Source: Rheinheimera sp. (GTDB lineage: Bacteria; Pseudomonadota; Gammaproteobacteria; Enterobacterales; Alteromonadaceae). Taken from it: DNA of 10,000 nt. Location of the stretch: assembly GCF_020217005.1 (NCBI RefSeq), contig NZ_JAIWOI010000072.1, positions 1 through 10,000 on the forward strand. Reading direction: 5' to 3'. Shown here one piece after another: positions 1-6,802 of this stretch; the first letter of the stretch is position 1; every line of letters starts with the position of its first letter. The notes beneath the pieces were generated by a model, which had not been told where the DNA came from, made no database searches, and was given only the letters and a program-made list of their open reading frames with translations. The translations under genes and the position numbers were made by a program.

Positions 1-334
1 GATACTGTTCTGCTTTGTTGAGCTGTGCGACAAACTCATGCAGATTACGAGGCATAGTGGCAGAGCCAAACCATTGTTGTTGTAACACTTTCGACAAATC
101 TACCGGCGTCAAACCAGCGTCAGCCTGCAACAAGGCCACATTAAACTGCTCTGAACAGATTTCAGCCAGTGTCAGTATCAGTGTCGATTTACCGCTACCG
201 CTTGAACCAACCAGTTGTAACCGGTCCGGCTGATTAAATTCCAGCTGCAACAACAAACGCTGAAGTAACTGACGCTGAGAGCCTAAAAGGCCGGAATACT
301 GGGTTAAACGCTGTTGCAGAGCTTGTTTACTCAT
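1..334 (-). CDS. damX: DamX-type AAA ATPase, N-terminal part (runs off the left edge)
   Basis: The first 111 codons of a gene that continues beyond the left edge are visible. The protein starts MSKQALQQRL and has a clear P-loop, GSSGSGKST, at about residues 43-51, preceded by a hydrophobic beta strand (LQLVG). This is the start of an AAA-type ATPase domain. In many gammaproteobacteria the gene directly after aroB is damX, whose product carries this kind of ATPase module at the N-terminus and a transmembrane segment plus a peptidoglycan-binding SPOR domain at the C-terminus, and acts at the division septum; those C-terminal parts lie outside the window and cannot be checked. The ATG overlaps the aroB TGA (ATGA, 331-334). 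No clear Shine-Dalgarno precedes it, so translation is probably coupled to aroB. The ATPase call is firm; the name damX rests mostly on gene order. An ExeA-like ATPase is the main alternative. Confidence 0.8.
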   Translation of the reverse strand, partial: MSKQALQQRLTQYSGLLGSQRQLLQRLLLQLEFNQPDRLQLVGSSGSGKSTLILTLAEICSEQFNVALLQADAGLTPVDLSKVLQQQWFGSATMPRNLHEFVAQLNKAEQY

Positions 335-1398
335 ATGCTAAAGAGAGCCATTAGTTCTTGTTCGGTCACATCATCGACTATTGCACTTTGTCCCAGAGCT
401 GTCGGAACAATAAAACGCATTTTGCCGGCCTGTACTTTTTTGTCTGTTTTCATATAGGGCATAAAGTCTGCAATCTTCATATGAGCTGGTGGAGTCACAG
501 GTAAATCAAAAGCAGACAGCAGAGCTATAATACGATCCCGCTCTGTCGTGCTGACATCACCACGGCTCACGGCCAATTCTGTCGCCATCACCATGCCCAC
601 AGCGACAGCTTCACCATGCAGCCACTGTCCGTAACCCAAAAAGGCTTCAATTGCATGACCAAAAGTATGACCTAAATTTAATAGAGCCCGTTCGCCTTGT
701 TCAGTTTCATCGCGACTAACAATATCAGCTTTCATCTGGCAACAATGACGAATCATGTCACCTAACACTTGTGGTTGCAATGCTCGGATAGCCTGCTGAT
801 TTTGTTCCAGCCAATGAAAAAAGGCCAGATCGCTAATCAACGCGTATTTAATAACTTCCGCCATACCAGCCGCAAATTCGGTCTTAGGTAAAGAACTTAA
901 AACAGAGGTATTAATCAACACCAGATCAGGTTGCTTAAACGCACCTATCATGTTTTTCCCCAGCGGATGATTCACCGCTGTTTTACCACCAACTGAAGAA
1001 TCGACCTGAGACAATAAGGTGGTAGGGACTTGCATAAAACGCACACCACGTTGGTAACAAGCAGCGACAAAACCAGTCAGATCACCTATTACTCCGCCCC
1101 CCAAAGCTACCAGTAAGACATCACGGTTGATTTTGTGCTCAAGTAAAAAGGACATCACCTGCTCAAAAGAGCTTAGCGTTTTGTGGGCTTCGCCATCGGG
1201 TAAGATAAAGGAGTGAACTGTTGAATCAGGGAATAACGCAGTGACGGCAGGCAAATACAGCCCTGCAACCACTGGATTAGAAACAATCACCACCTGACGG
1301 GCTTGAGGTAAAAATTCCGTCAGAGGCTGGCTAAATAACTGGGGGCTGATCAGGATAGGGTAGCTGCGCTCTCCAAGTTGTACTGCAACTTTTTGCAT
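331..1398 (-). CDS. aroB: 3-dehydroquinate synthase
   Basis: AroB converts DAHP to 3-dehydroquinate, the second step of the shikimate pathway, in the cytoplasm using NAD+ and a divalent metal. The 355-residue product is close to the usual length (about 360). The NAD-binding glycine-rich segment GGGVIGDLTG lies at residues 100-109, followed by PTTLLSQVDSSVGGKTAVN (125-143). The expected metal ligands are visible: Glu181 in GMAEVIKY, His244 in NLGHTFGH and His261 in LHGEAVAVGM; His248 is also conserved. The start is supported by an AAGGAG Shine-Dalgarno (complement of 1407-1412), 8 nt upstream of the ATG. It follows aroK by 39 bp and its TGA overlaps the damX start by 4 bp, so aroK-aroB-damX look co-transcribed. 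Nothing in the sequence looks damaged. Confidence 0.98.
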   Translation of the reverse strand: MQKVAVQLGERSYPILISPQLFSQPLTEFLPQARQVVIVSNPVVAGLYLPAVTALFPDSTVHSFILPDGEAHKTLSSFEQVMSFLLEHKINRDVLLVALGGGVIGDLTGFVAACYQRGVRFMQVPTTLLSQVDSSVGGKTAVNHPLGKNMIGAFKQPDLVLINTSVLSSLPKTEFAAGMAEVIKYALISDLAFFHWLEQNQQAIRALQPQVLGDMIRHCCQMKADIVSRDETEQGERALLNLGHTFGHAIEAFLGYGQWLHGEAVAVGMVMATELAVSRGDVSTTERDRIIALLSAFDLPVTPPAHMKIADFMPYMKTDKKVQAGKMRFIVPTALGQSAIVDDVTEQELMALFSI

Positions 1399-1406
1399 CC
1401 ACAGCT

Positions 1407-1412
1407 CTCCTT
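1407..1412 (-). promoter_or_regulatory. Ribosome binding site of aroB
   Basis: AAGGAG on the minus strand, 8 nt before the aroB ATG at 1398. It lies in the 39-bp gap after aroK and fixes the aroB start. Confidence 0.75.
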
Positions 1413-1437
1413 AATATCCCTGAAAAGTTATCTCAAA

Positions 1438-1956
1438 CTAGAAACCAAGTTGTTCAACGATTTGGTTGGCCACTGAACGGGCACTTTGCTCGTCTGTGCG
1501 CACTGTAAAATCAGCGATCTCTTCATACAGAGGATTACGCTCAGCCGCCAGACGTTCCAGCACCTCTTTTGGTGCTTCTTCGGTTTGTAACAACGGACGT
1601 CTTTTGTCACGTTGAGTACGGGCCACTTGTTTCTCAATAGGAGTTTCTAAATAAACCACTATGCCACGCGCGGATAAGCGGTTGCGGGTTTCTTTACTTA
1701 GCACTGAGCCACCACCAGTCGCCAGTACTATGCCTTGTAATTCTGTTAAGTCCGAGATCACGTTTTCTTCGCGAACACGGAATCCCTCTTCGCCTTCCAG
1801 ATCAAATACCCAGGCTATATCTGCACCAGTGCGGCGTTCAATTTCCTGATCTGAGTCGTAGAATTCGAGATGAAGCATGTCTGCTAAATGACGGCCAATT
1901 GTACTTTTGCCTGCACCCATTGGGCCTACCAGGAAGATATTGCGTTTTTCTGCCAT
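1438..1956 (-). CDS. aroK: Shikimate kinase I
   Basis: AroK phosphorylates shikimate at the 3-hydroxyl using ATP, in the cytoplasm. The 172-residue length is standard. The Walker A loop GPMGAGKST is at residues 11-19. Asp34 and Asp36 (YDSDQEIE) contain the magnesium and shikimate-binding acidic positions. Arg60 (FRVRE) and the GGG at 81-83 are the shikimate-binding residues. The lid has RDKRRPLL with Arg120, and ERNPLYEE (139-146) supplies the late conserved Arg140. The N-terminus [19 protein letters not shown] matches my recollection of enterobacterial AroK almost exactly, which fixes the start even though no clear Shine-Dalgarno is seen upstream. It lies 158 bp after pilQ and 39 bp before aroB, and probably has its own promoter in the gap after pilQ. 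Confidence 0.98.
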   Translation of the reverse strand: MAEKRNIFLVGPMGAGKSTIGRHLADMLHLEFYDSDQEIERRTGADIAWVFDLEGEEGFRVREENVISDLTELQGIVLATGGGSVLSKETRNRLSARGIVVYLETPIEKQVARTQRDKRRPLLQTEEAPKEVLERLAAERNPLYEEIADFTVRTDEQSARSVANQIVEQLGF

Positions 1957-2033
1957 AGTTCGTAATGCTGCTGCGCTAACTTAGAAGGTTAATTTCAGGA
2001 CCCGAAAGCTCCCACGAAAATTTGAAGCGGTGA

Positions 2034-2063
2034 ATTATGTCAGTAATAGGCTTTGCTTGGCAA
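2034..2063 (-). promoter_or_regulatory. Possible sigma70 promoter for aroK-aroB-damX
   Basis: On the minus strand, TTGCCA (complement of 2058-2063) is followed after 18 bp by CATAAT (complement of 2034-2039). Both hexamers are close to the sigma70 consensus and the spacing is acceptable. Initiation would fall near 2027, giving a leader of about 70 nt before the aroK ATG at 1956. This would let the aro genes be expressed independently of the pilus operon upstream. It was found by eye and no start site is known. Confidence 0.4.
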
Positions 2064-2074
2064 GCGAATTTTCT

Positions 2075-2098
2075 GCCGGAGCCAGCGTCAGCTCCGGC
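2075..2098 (-). other. Strong hairpin just downstream of pilQ
   Basis: Perfect 8-bp inverted repeat GCCGGAGC / GCTCCGGC (2075-2082 and 2091-2098) around an 8-base loop, 16 bp past the pilQ TAG. On the minus strand the stem is followed by AGAAAATT, not by a U-tract, so it is not a standard intrinsic terminator. It could protect the 3' end of the pil transcript or act with Rho. The rest of the gap (1957-2033) shows no gene and no further clear signal. Confidence 0.5.
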
Positions 2099-2114
2099 CT
2101 GTCTTCAGGTCCTG

Positions 2115-3824
2115 CTACAAGCTTTCGGTCAGGATTTTGGGCGTGACAAAAATCAATAATTCGGTTTTTTCATTAAAGTCATTACGCCGTTTAAATAAAT
2201 TTCCAACGTAAGGAATATCACCAAAAACCGGCACCTTTGAGGTGGTATTGGTCATCTGCTGCTGATAGATGCCACCTAAGACTACTGTAGCGCCATTATC
2301 AACCAGCACCTGGGTCTGGATACGCTGTGTATCTATCGCCTGTGCCGGGCCATTCCCGGTCGATACAGTTTCACCACGTGTATCCTGAGTGATCTCCAGA
2401 TCTAGGATAATTTTATTATCAGGCGTAATTTGTGGCGTCACTTCAAGGCTGAGTACCGCCTTTTTAAAGGTGACTGTGGTAGCACCACTGCTGGAGGCTT
2501 CTAAATAAGGAATTTCAGTTCCCTGCTCTATCCGGGCTTTTTTCTGATTGGCTGTGGTAATACGGGGGCTGGCGATAATTTCCCCCTTATTTTCCTGCTC
2601 CAGTGCCGAAAGTTCCAGATCCAGCAAAGTACCATCCGCAAATTTGGTGACATGAAAAGCTATACTGCCGGCAGGGTTCGCTACAGGTAAATTCACATTC
2701 CATCTGTCATTTAAAGCCGGCACTGTGCCGCCTGCCAGATTATTGGCGCCCGGCGCAGTACCAGACCAGGCTTTATCATTTTGCTGGTCGCTAAACCCCC
2801 AGCGTAAGCCAATTTCATCCCGTACATTATCTTTCACCGTCACCATACGTGATTCAATCAGTACTTGTTTGACAGGAACATCAAGCCGCCTTAATAAGCG
2901 CCTCACATTTTCAATAGTGGTGGCAGTGTCTTTTACTAGTAGGGTATTGGTCCTGTCATCTACAGCAACATTGCCCCGGGCTGACAATAAGGTCGCTTCT
3001 TTGTTGTTTAACAAGGCGGCAATATCTGCAGCTTTGGCATAATTGATCGGTAAAAACTCCGAGTTCAAAGGTTCCAGTTGTTCCACTTGTTGCTGTGCCT
3101 GCAACTCTTTTGCTTCGCGGGCTGCCAGCTCATCGGACGGCGCTATCATCAGAATATTACCGTCCATGCGTTTATCCAGGCCCCTTACTTTCAATACTAT
3201 ATCAAGTGCCTGATCCCAGGGGGTACCATCCAGGCGTAAGGTGATATTGCCTGTGACCGAATCGCTGGTCACTAAATTAAAACCGTTATAATCGGCAATA
3301 ATCTGCAACACAGTGCGCACAGGAATATCCTGAAAATTCAAAGAAATAGCCCGCCCAACGTACTGACCAGCGGCTGCAGATTTAGTCTGTTCTGCCGATT
3401 TTTTTTGCACCACCAGATGAAAAACCTGATCAATTTGCTGGTAGCTGTAGCTGAAACTGTCCAGCGTATCAATCACCAGTCTGGCATTATCAGCCTCGCG
3501 GAAAGTCTCAATGCCCTTGACTACAGTAGCAAAATCCAACACATCCAGTTGATACAACAAATCATCGCTAATCCTGGTGTTGTGAAAATCAAGCTGGATC
3601 TGACCGTTTTGCTCAGTGACATCTACCGCAGCAGAGCTTTGTTGCAGAAACACCAGCACCCTGGCTTCACCTTGTTCGCCACGACGGAAGTCTATCGACT
3701 CAATTTCATTAATAAAGTCAGGGCTGTTTTGCTGTGCCCAGACGTGACAGGTCAGAATAAAACAACATAAAGCCAAAGCTTTACTGAAATGGAGGAGCCT
3801 GGAGCTTGGTATAGTTCTTGTCAT
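2115..3824 (-). CDS. pilQ: Type IVa pilus outer-membrane secretin PilQ
   Basis: PilQ forms the multimeric outer-membrane channel through which the pilus passes. The 569-residue product begins with a signal peptide (basic MTRTIPSSR, hydrophobic core, likely cleavage after VWA at about residue 30). A single AMIN domain, expected to bind peptidoglycan, covers about 38-138. An STN/N0 domain follows at about 155-230 (LNFQDIPVRTVLQIIADY), then an N1/NolW domain at about 255-315 (FLPINYAKAADIAALLN), then the secretin core at about 320-565, with the signature VPVFGDIPYVGNLFKRR at 531-547. The length is shorter than the roughly 700-residue Pseudomonas PilQ, which has two AMIN domains. It is last in pilMNOPQ, 12 bp after pilP. 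The Shine-Dalgarno is weak (GGAA). HofQ-like DNA-uptake secretins share the fold, but the full neighbouring pilMNOP set supports PilQ. Confidence 0.97.
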   Translation of the reverse strand: MTRTIPSSRLLHFSKALALCCFILTCHVWAQQNSPDFINEIESIDFRRGEQGEARVLVFLQQSSAAVDVTEQNGQIQLDFHNTRISDDLLYQLDVLDFATVVKGIETFREADNARLVIDTLDSFSYSYQQIDQVFHLVVQKKSAEQTKSAAAGQYVGRAISLNFQDIPVRTVLQIIADYNGFNLVTSDSVTGNITLRLDGTPWDQALDIVLKVRGLDKRMDGNILMIAPSDELAAREAKELQAQQQVEQLEPLNSEFLPINYAKAADIAALLNNKEATLLSARGNVAVDDRTNTLLVKDTATTIENVRRLLRRLDVPVKQVLIESRMVTVKDNVRDEIGLRWGFSDQQNDKAWSGTAPGANNLAGGTVPALNDRWNVNLPVANPAGSIAFHVTKFADGTLLDLELSALEQENKGEIIASPRITTANQKKARIEQGTEIPYLEASSSGATTVTFKKAVLSLEVTPQITPDNKIILDLEITQDTRGETVSTGNGPAQAIDTQRIQTQVLVDNGATVVLGGIYQQQMTNTTSKVPVFGDIPYVGNLFKRRNDFNEKTELLIFVTPKILTESL

Positions 3825-3836
3825 AATTCCGATCGC

Positions 3837-4379
3837 TCAATTAGTTTCGGCAGGATCAGCAGAGGCGTCCAGCAATTGCAGTTTGCTGTTCCTCTGCACA
3901 GTGCAACCACTGCCATCAGGGATAAATTCTGTAATCTCAATATAGTCTGGCTTCACTGCAATCACCTTGCCATGAAATAAACCTAGTCTGTCGTTTACAC
4001 CTATTCTGTGCATACTTTGATCAGAAGCTTCAATTAAAGCCCACAACTGATCAGCATGACCCAAAGTACCGCGCATTTTTAAATTATCTATAGCGTACTG
4101 TTCGAGCGCTTGTTTCTCTCGTTGGCTGTCAGGTTGAACGCAGCCAGGCTGATGCACAGGCTGCCGGTTATACATTTGCGGTGAAGGTAAACTAAAGGGA
4201 CTGCGTAAATCCGAACTGGTATAAGGTAAATGCTCAAAATCCTTGATCGGAGGCAAAGGTGGAATGTTAGCACTGGTGTTGGCCTGAACTTCCGCCATAA
4301 ATTGGCGGATATCCGTTGTATCATCAAAACAGCCAGTTAACGTGGTCACTATCACCAGCATAAAAGCAGCCTTTTTCAT
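3837..4379 (-). CDS. pilP: Type IV pilus assembly lipoprotein PilP
   Basis: PilP is the lipoprotein that links the PilN-PilO inner-membrane complex to the N0 domain of PilQ. The 180-residue product starts with a short lipoprotein signal ending in the lipobox LTGC (residues 14-17), so Cys17 should be the lipidated first mature residue. QQFMAE-like sequence (RQFMAEVQA, 25-33) follows, then a Pro-rich linker (39-80) typical of the unstructured PilP N-terminus. The globular homology-region domain spans about 93-172 (NLKMRGTLGHADQLWALIEA and ITEFIPDGSG). Two further cysteines, Cys80 and Cys159, lie in the periplasmic part. The ATG is preceded by AAGGAG 8 nt upstream (complement of 4388-4393) and overlaps the pilO TGA by 4 bp. 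The 12-bp gap to pilQ implies co-transcription. Confidence 0.96.
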   Translation of the reverse strand: MKKAAFMLVIVTTLTGCFDDTTDIRQFMAEVQANTSANIPPLPPIKDFEHLPYTSSDLRSPFSLPSPQMYNRQPVHQPGCVQPDSQREKQALEQYAIDNLKMRGTLGHADQLWALIEASDQSMHRIGVNDRLGLFHGKVIAVKPDYIEITEFIPDGSGCTVQRNSKLQLLDASADPAETN

Positions 4380-4975
4380 TTTTTCAGCTCCTTATACCTG
4401 TAAGTTTTGGCGACTACGCTAAAACTCTGATTGCCCTCTTCTCTGCTTTGGATCAAAAAGTCATGCAAACTGACAATACGGGGCAACTTAGCGATTTCAC
4501 TGACAAAATTACCAATCTGGTGATAGTCCCCGATCACTTCAATCTGAATGGGCAGCTCGGTATAAAACTCTTTTTCAATTTCAGGCATCCAGTTAATTCG
4601 GACAAAAGTCAGTCCAACAGAAGTACCGGCAAAGGTAATATCATCCAGCATGCCTGGTGTTTCATGGGTGGCGGGTAATTGCTTTAACAGCACAGAAAAA
4701 GTCTTTTCCATGTCGTGCATTTGTTGGCGATACAACTCTAAATTAACAGCCTTCGCATATTTGCTCTGATAATCTGTTCTTAACTCCAATTCCTTTTGCT
4801 CTGCAGCCTCCAGATTAGTCACCTGAGCGTCGACCAAAAAGAAGTAACTAAGCAACATCACAAGAAAAGCAACCAGCAACGCCAGTCCCACTTTACCTGC
4901 CCTGGGCCATGCCCCCATATTGTTAAAATCAATTTCAGACAAATCTATGTCAGACAAGTTGATATTCAGGCTCAT
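4376..4975 (-). CDS. pilO: Type IV pilus inner-membrane alignment protein PilO
   Basis: PilO pairs with PilN in the inner membrane and joins the cytoplasmic PilM to periplasmic PilP. The 199-residue product has a short cytoplasmic N-terminus with an acidic repeat-like stretch (NLSDIDLSEIDFNNMG, 6-21), one transmembrane helix at about 28-48, a periplasmic coiled coil at about 50-95 (rich in Glu, Gln and Leu) and a ferredoxin-like periplasmic domain at about 115-196. The last contains LPIQIEVIGDYHQIGNFVSE (141-160), the most recognisable PilO motif. The start is supported by AGGAG at the complement of 4983-4987, inside the end of pilN. It overlaps pilN and pilP by 4 bp each, so its translation is probably coupled to both and its dosage matched to that of PilN. 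Confidence 0.97.
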   Translation of the reverse strand: MSLNINLSDIDLSEIDFNNMGAWPRAGKVGLALLVAFLVMLLSYFFLVDAQVTNLEAAEQKELELRTDYQSKYAKAVNLELYRQQMHDMEKTFSVLLKQLPATHETPGMLDDITFAGTSVGLTFVRINWMPEIEKEFYTELPIQIEVIGDYHQIGNFVSEIAKLPRIVSLHDFLIQSREEGNQSFSVVAKTYRYKELKK

Positions 4976-5583
4976 TTGCTTGCTCCTGCCTGAGGGCCGG
5001 TTTTAGCTTTGCCAGTTGGTTCCGGTGGTGGCGGTGGCGCTTCAGCCCCAACCAGACGCAAGTGCATTTTGAAGTCGCTCAACAAACCACTGTCTTCTTT
5101 ACTGGCCTGAATAAATTCCAGCACAGGCTGAGTTAGCAAAGAAGACTGCTCTATGACCCTAAGCATGCCGGATAATCTGTTATTGGACTCGCTTTTACCC
5201 GTGATCAGTAATCTGTTGAATTTTTTATCCAAAGAAATCAGGTAAACACCAGCTGGCACAGTTTTGGCGACCTCATCCATAATTTGGGTGCCAAGATTTC
5301 TGCTACGCTGCAGTTGTTCTATCAGCGACATCCGCTGCTGCAAACCGGCCTTTTGCTTTTCCAACTCTCTGATTTGAGCGATACGCAGATCCAGAGCCTG
5401 GATTTCAGCTTCCAGCAAGGCATTCCGGCTGACTTGCCCTTCAACCCGCGCTTGATACAGCCAATACACCAGAAACATCAGTACAAAAGACAACACAGCA
5501 ACTTGGGCTAATACAGTCAGATAATTTAGCTGTTGCTGTTTTCGCGCAGCTTCACGCCATGGCAGCAGATTTATTGATGCCAT
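4972..5583 (-). CDS. pilN: Type IV pilus inner-membrane alignment protein PilN
   Basis: PilN is the bitopic inner-membrane partner of PilO. The 203-residue product opens with MASINLLPWR; the INLLPWR segment (4-10) is the conserved cytoplasmic peptide known to dock into PilM. One transmembrane helix follows at about 21-43, then a coiled coil at about 50-92, then the ferredoxin-like periplasmic domain at about 100-180 (TVPAGVYLISLD, FKMHLRLVGA). The C-terminal 22 residues form a Pro/Ala/Gly/Lys tail that contains five consecutive prolines (183-187), longer than I expect for the family. The ATG lies inside the end of pilM (13-bp overlap), with GAGGAG (complement of 5593-5598) 9 nt upstream. The TGA overlaps the pilO ATG. 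Confidence 0.97.
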   Translation of the reverse strand: MASINLLPWREAARKQQQLNYLTVLAQVAVLSFVLMFLVYWLYQARVEGQVSRNALLEAEIQALDLRIAQIRELEKQKAGLQQRMSLIEQLQRSRNLGTQIMDEVAKTVPAGVYLISLDKKFNRLLITGKSESNNRLSGMLRVIEQSSLLTQPVLEFIQASKEDSGLLSDFKMHLRLVGAEAPPPPPEPTGKAKTGPQAGASK

Positions 5584-6650
5584 GGATTAAAACTCCTCAA
5601 CGCCAAACCTGTAGCTATCATCAGACAAGGAGCCTTTTCAGTCAGCTCCTGACGATTCACTGTGGCAGCAATGTCCATATGGCGAAACGGATTCGCAACC
5701 ACAGTCTGAATAGCCAATTCATCGCTGATCAACTTCTCTATGCCTTCGAGTAAACTGGTTCCACCGCTGACCAATAAGTAGTCAACCTGTTCCTTGCCGC
5801 TGGTGGTCAGGTACATCTGAATAGCACGGCGGATTTGTTGTAATAACATGGTCTGAAAAGGGGCGAGCACTTCAAAGCTGTAACTGGGTGGCAGATCCGC
5901 CAGAATTTTAGCCTGTTCTGCTTCTTCAAAAGTTTTGTTGTAGTAATTCATGATACTGCGACTGTAATGTTCACCACCAAAGGCAATATCCCTGGTATAG
6001 AGATTTTTATCGCCTTCAACTATGCTCAGCAGCGTCATAGTGGCTCCTATATCTAACACAGCTACAACTTTTTCTGCTGCATCTTCCGGCAATTGATCCA
6101 GACACAATTCAGCCGCTCTGCTTAAGGCTGAACTTTCTACGTCTATCACTTTAGCGGTAAAACCCGCAGACTCCAGCGCTGTCACTCTGGCCTGAACACT
6201 CTCAGTACGCGCAGCACTTAACAACACATTCACTTTAGTTGAGTCAGTCTGATTCGCTTCGAGACGTTCAAAATCTAAACTGACCTCGTTTAATGGGTAA
6301 GGAATTAAACTATCCGCTTCCAACTCAATCTGACGGGCCAATTCAGCGTCCGTTAAATTGGCATCCATAAAAATAACTTTACTGATCACCAAAGAACCAG
6401 ACACAGCAGCTGCGGCATACTTGATTGATTTATCTATCTTTTTCCTGATGTTTAATAAGGCATGAGCAACCGCTTCGATATCCTGAATTTCACGATCCAC
6501 CATTGTGCCTTTCAGCATAGGTTCTATTGCAAAGGCTTCTACTTTATAATGCTGGTTGTGTTGGCTTAACAACACAGCTTTGACAGCCTGAGAGCCAATA
6601 TCGACCCCTAGCATTAAGGTTTTTTTTGTTTGAAACAGCTGCTTTAACAT
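5571..6650 (-). CDS. pilM: Type IV pilus assembly ATPase-fold protein PilM
   Basis: PilM is the cytoplasmic, actin-like, nucleotide-binding protein of the pilus alignment complex; it binds the N-terminal INLLPWR peptide of PilN. With the start at 6650 it has 359 residues. Phosphate-1 motif GVDIGSQAVK is at 15-24, phosphate-2 LDIGATMTLL at 199-208 and the adenosine motif SGGTSLLEGI at 295-304, the order seen in FtsA/MreB-type proteins. An in-frame ATG at 6716 would add 22 residues (MDETTKLMTEVQYKSLTCAR...), but PilM proteins normally start within about 10-15 residues of the GxDIG motif and this extension has no family features. The ATG at 6650 has a GGGA-like weak Shine-Dalgarno and is preferred. 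It is first in pilMNOPQ, divergent from mrcA, and overlaps pilN by 13 bp. Confidence 0.95.
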   Translation of the reverse strand: MLKQLFQTKKTLMLGVDIGSQAVKAVLLSQHNQHYKVEAFAIEPMLKGTMVDREIQDIEAVAHALLNIRKKIDKSIKYAAAAVSGSLVISKVIFMDANLTDAELARQIELEADSLIPYPLNEVSLDFERLEANQTDSTKVNVLLSAARTESVQARVTALESAGFTAKVIDVESSALSRAAELCLDQLPEDAAEKVVAVLDIGATMTLLSIVEGDKNLYTRDIAFGGEHYSRSIMNYYNKTFEEAEQAKILADLPPSYSFEVLAPFQTMLLQQIRRAIQMYLTTSGKEQVDYLLVSGGTSLLEGIEKLISDELAIQTVVANPFRHMDIAATVNRQELTEKAPCLMIATGLALRSFNPWHQ

Positions 6651-6674
6651 AGCGTCCCGTGCACAGGTCAATGA

Positions 6675-6703
6675 TTTATATTGAACTTCTGTCATGAGCT
6701 TAG
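6675..6703 (-). promoter_or_regulatory. Weak candidate promoter of pilMNOPQ
   Basis: TATAAA (complement of 6675-6680) resembles a sigma70 -10 box. At 17 bp spacing the -35 position is CTAAGC, a poor match. Initiation near 6668 would give a leader of about 18 nt to the pilM ATG at 6650 and would exclude the longer start at 6716. A weak -35 would fit an activator-dependent pilus operon, but this is inference. Confidence 0.22.
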
Positions 6704-6791
6704 TCGTTTCATCCAAGATTGCGTAGGGAAGGCAAACAGCTTTTTGAAAAAAAACAGACTAGCAGTCCCGCTAGATCCAAATATATACATT

Positions 6792-6795
6792 GAGG
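6792..6795 (+). promoter_or_regulatory. Ribosome binding site deciding the GTG start of mrcA
   Basis: GAGG lies 7 nt before the GTG at 6803. An in-frame TAA at 6797-6799 rules out any earlier start, and the next Met is residue 48, after the membrane anchor. So GTG at 6803 is effectively forced. Confidence 0.7.
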
Positions 6796-6802
6796 TTAAT
6801 CA

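Larger units (their letters stand above)
6651..6802. other. Divergent pilM / mrcA intergenic region
   Basis: 152 bp between two divergent starts must hold the promoters of both units. On the minus strand a TATAAA (complement of 6675-6680) sits about 25 nt before the pilM start at 6650. On the plus strand an AT-rich TATATATACA (6780s) lies just before the mrcA start. Neither has a good -35 element at normal spacing. A small inverted repeat CTAGC/GCTAG (6759-6763 and 6770-6774) lies beside an A8 tract (6747-6754). No open reading frame other than a possible 22-codon pilM extension is present. Confidence 0.55.

Noticed and set aside
1428..1637. 69-codon minus-strand frame inside aroK
   Set aside because: Same strand but another frame of aroK, which has all shikimate-kinase motifs; no independent start signal.
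2075..2098. Hairpin after pilQ as an intrinsic terminator
   Set aside because: The stem is strong but no T-tract follows on the minus strand, so I list it only as a hairpin.
2725..3042. 105-codon plus-strand open frame inside pilQ
   Set aside because: It lies fully antisense to the NolW/secretin coding sequence of pilQ, has no ribosome binding site and its composition shows no recognisable domain.
3405..3770. 121-codon plus-strand open frame inside pilQ
   Set aside because: Antisense to the AMIN-domain part of pilQ, whose protein sequence is clearly the real one; no start signal.
6782..6789. TATATACA as the -10 box of the mrcA promoter
   Set aside because: No -35-like hexamer at 16-18 bp, and initiation would fall around the ribosome binding site. 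Left as a description of the region only.
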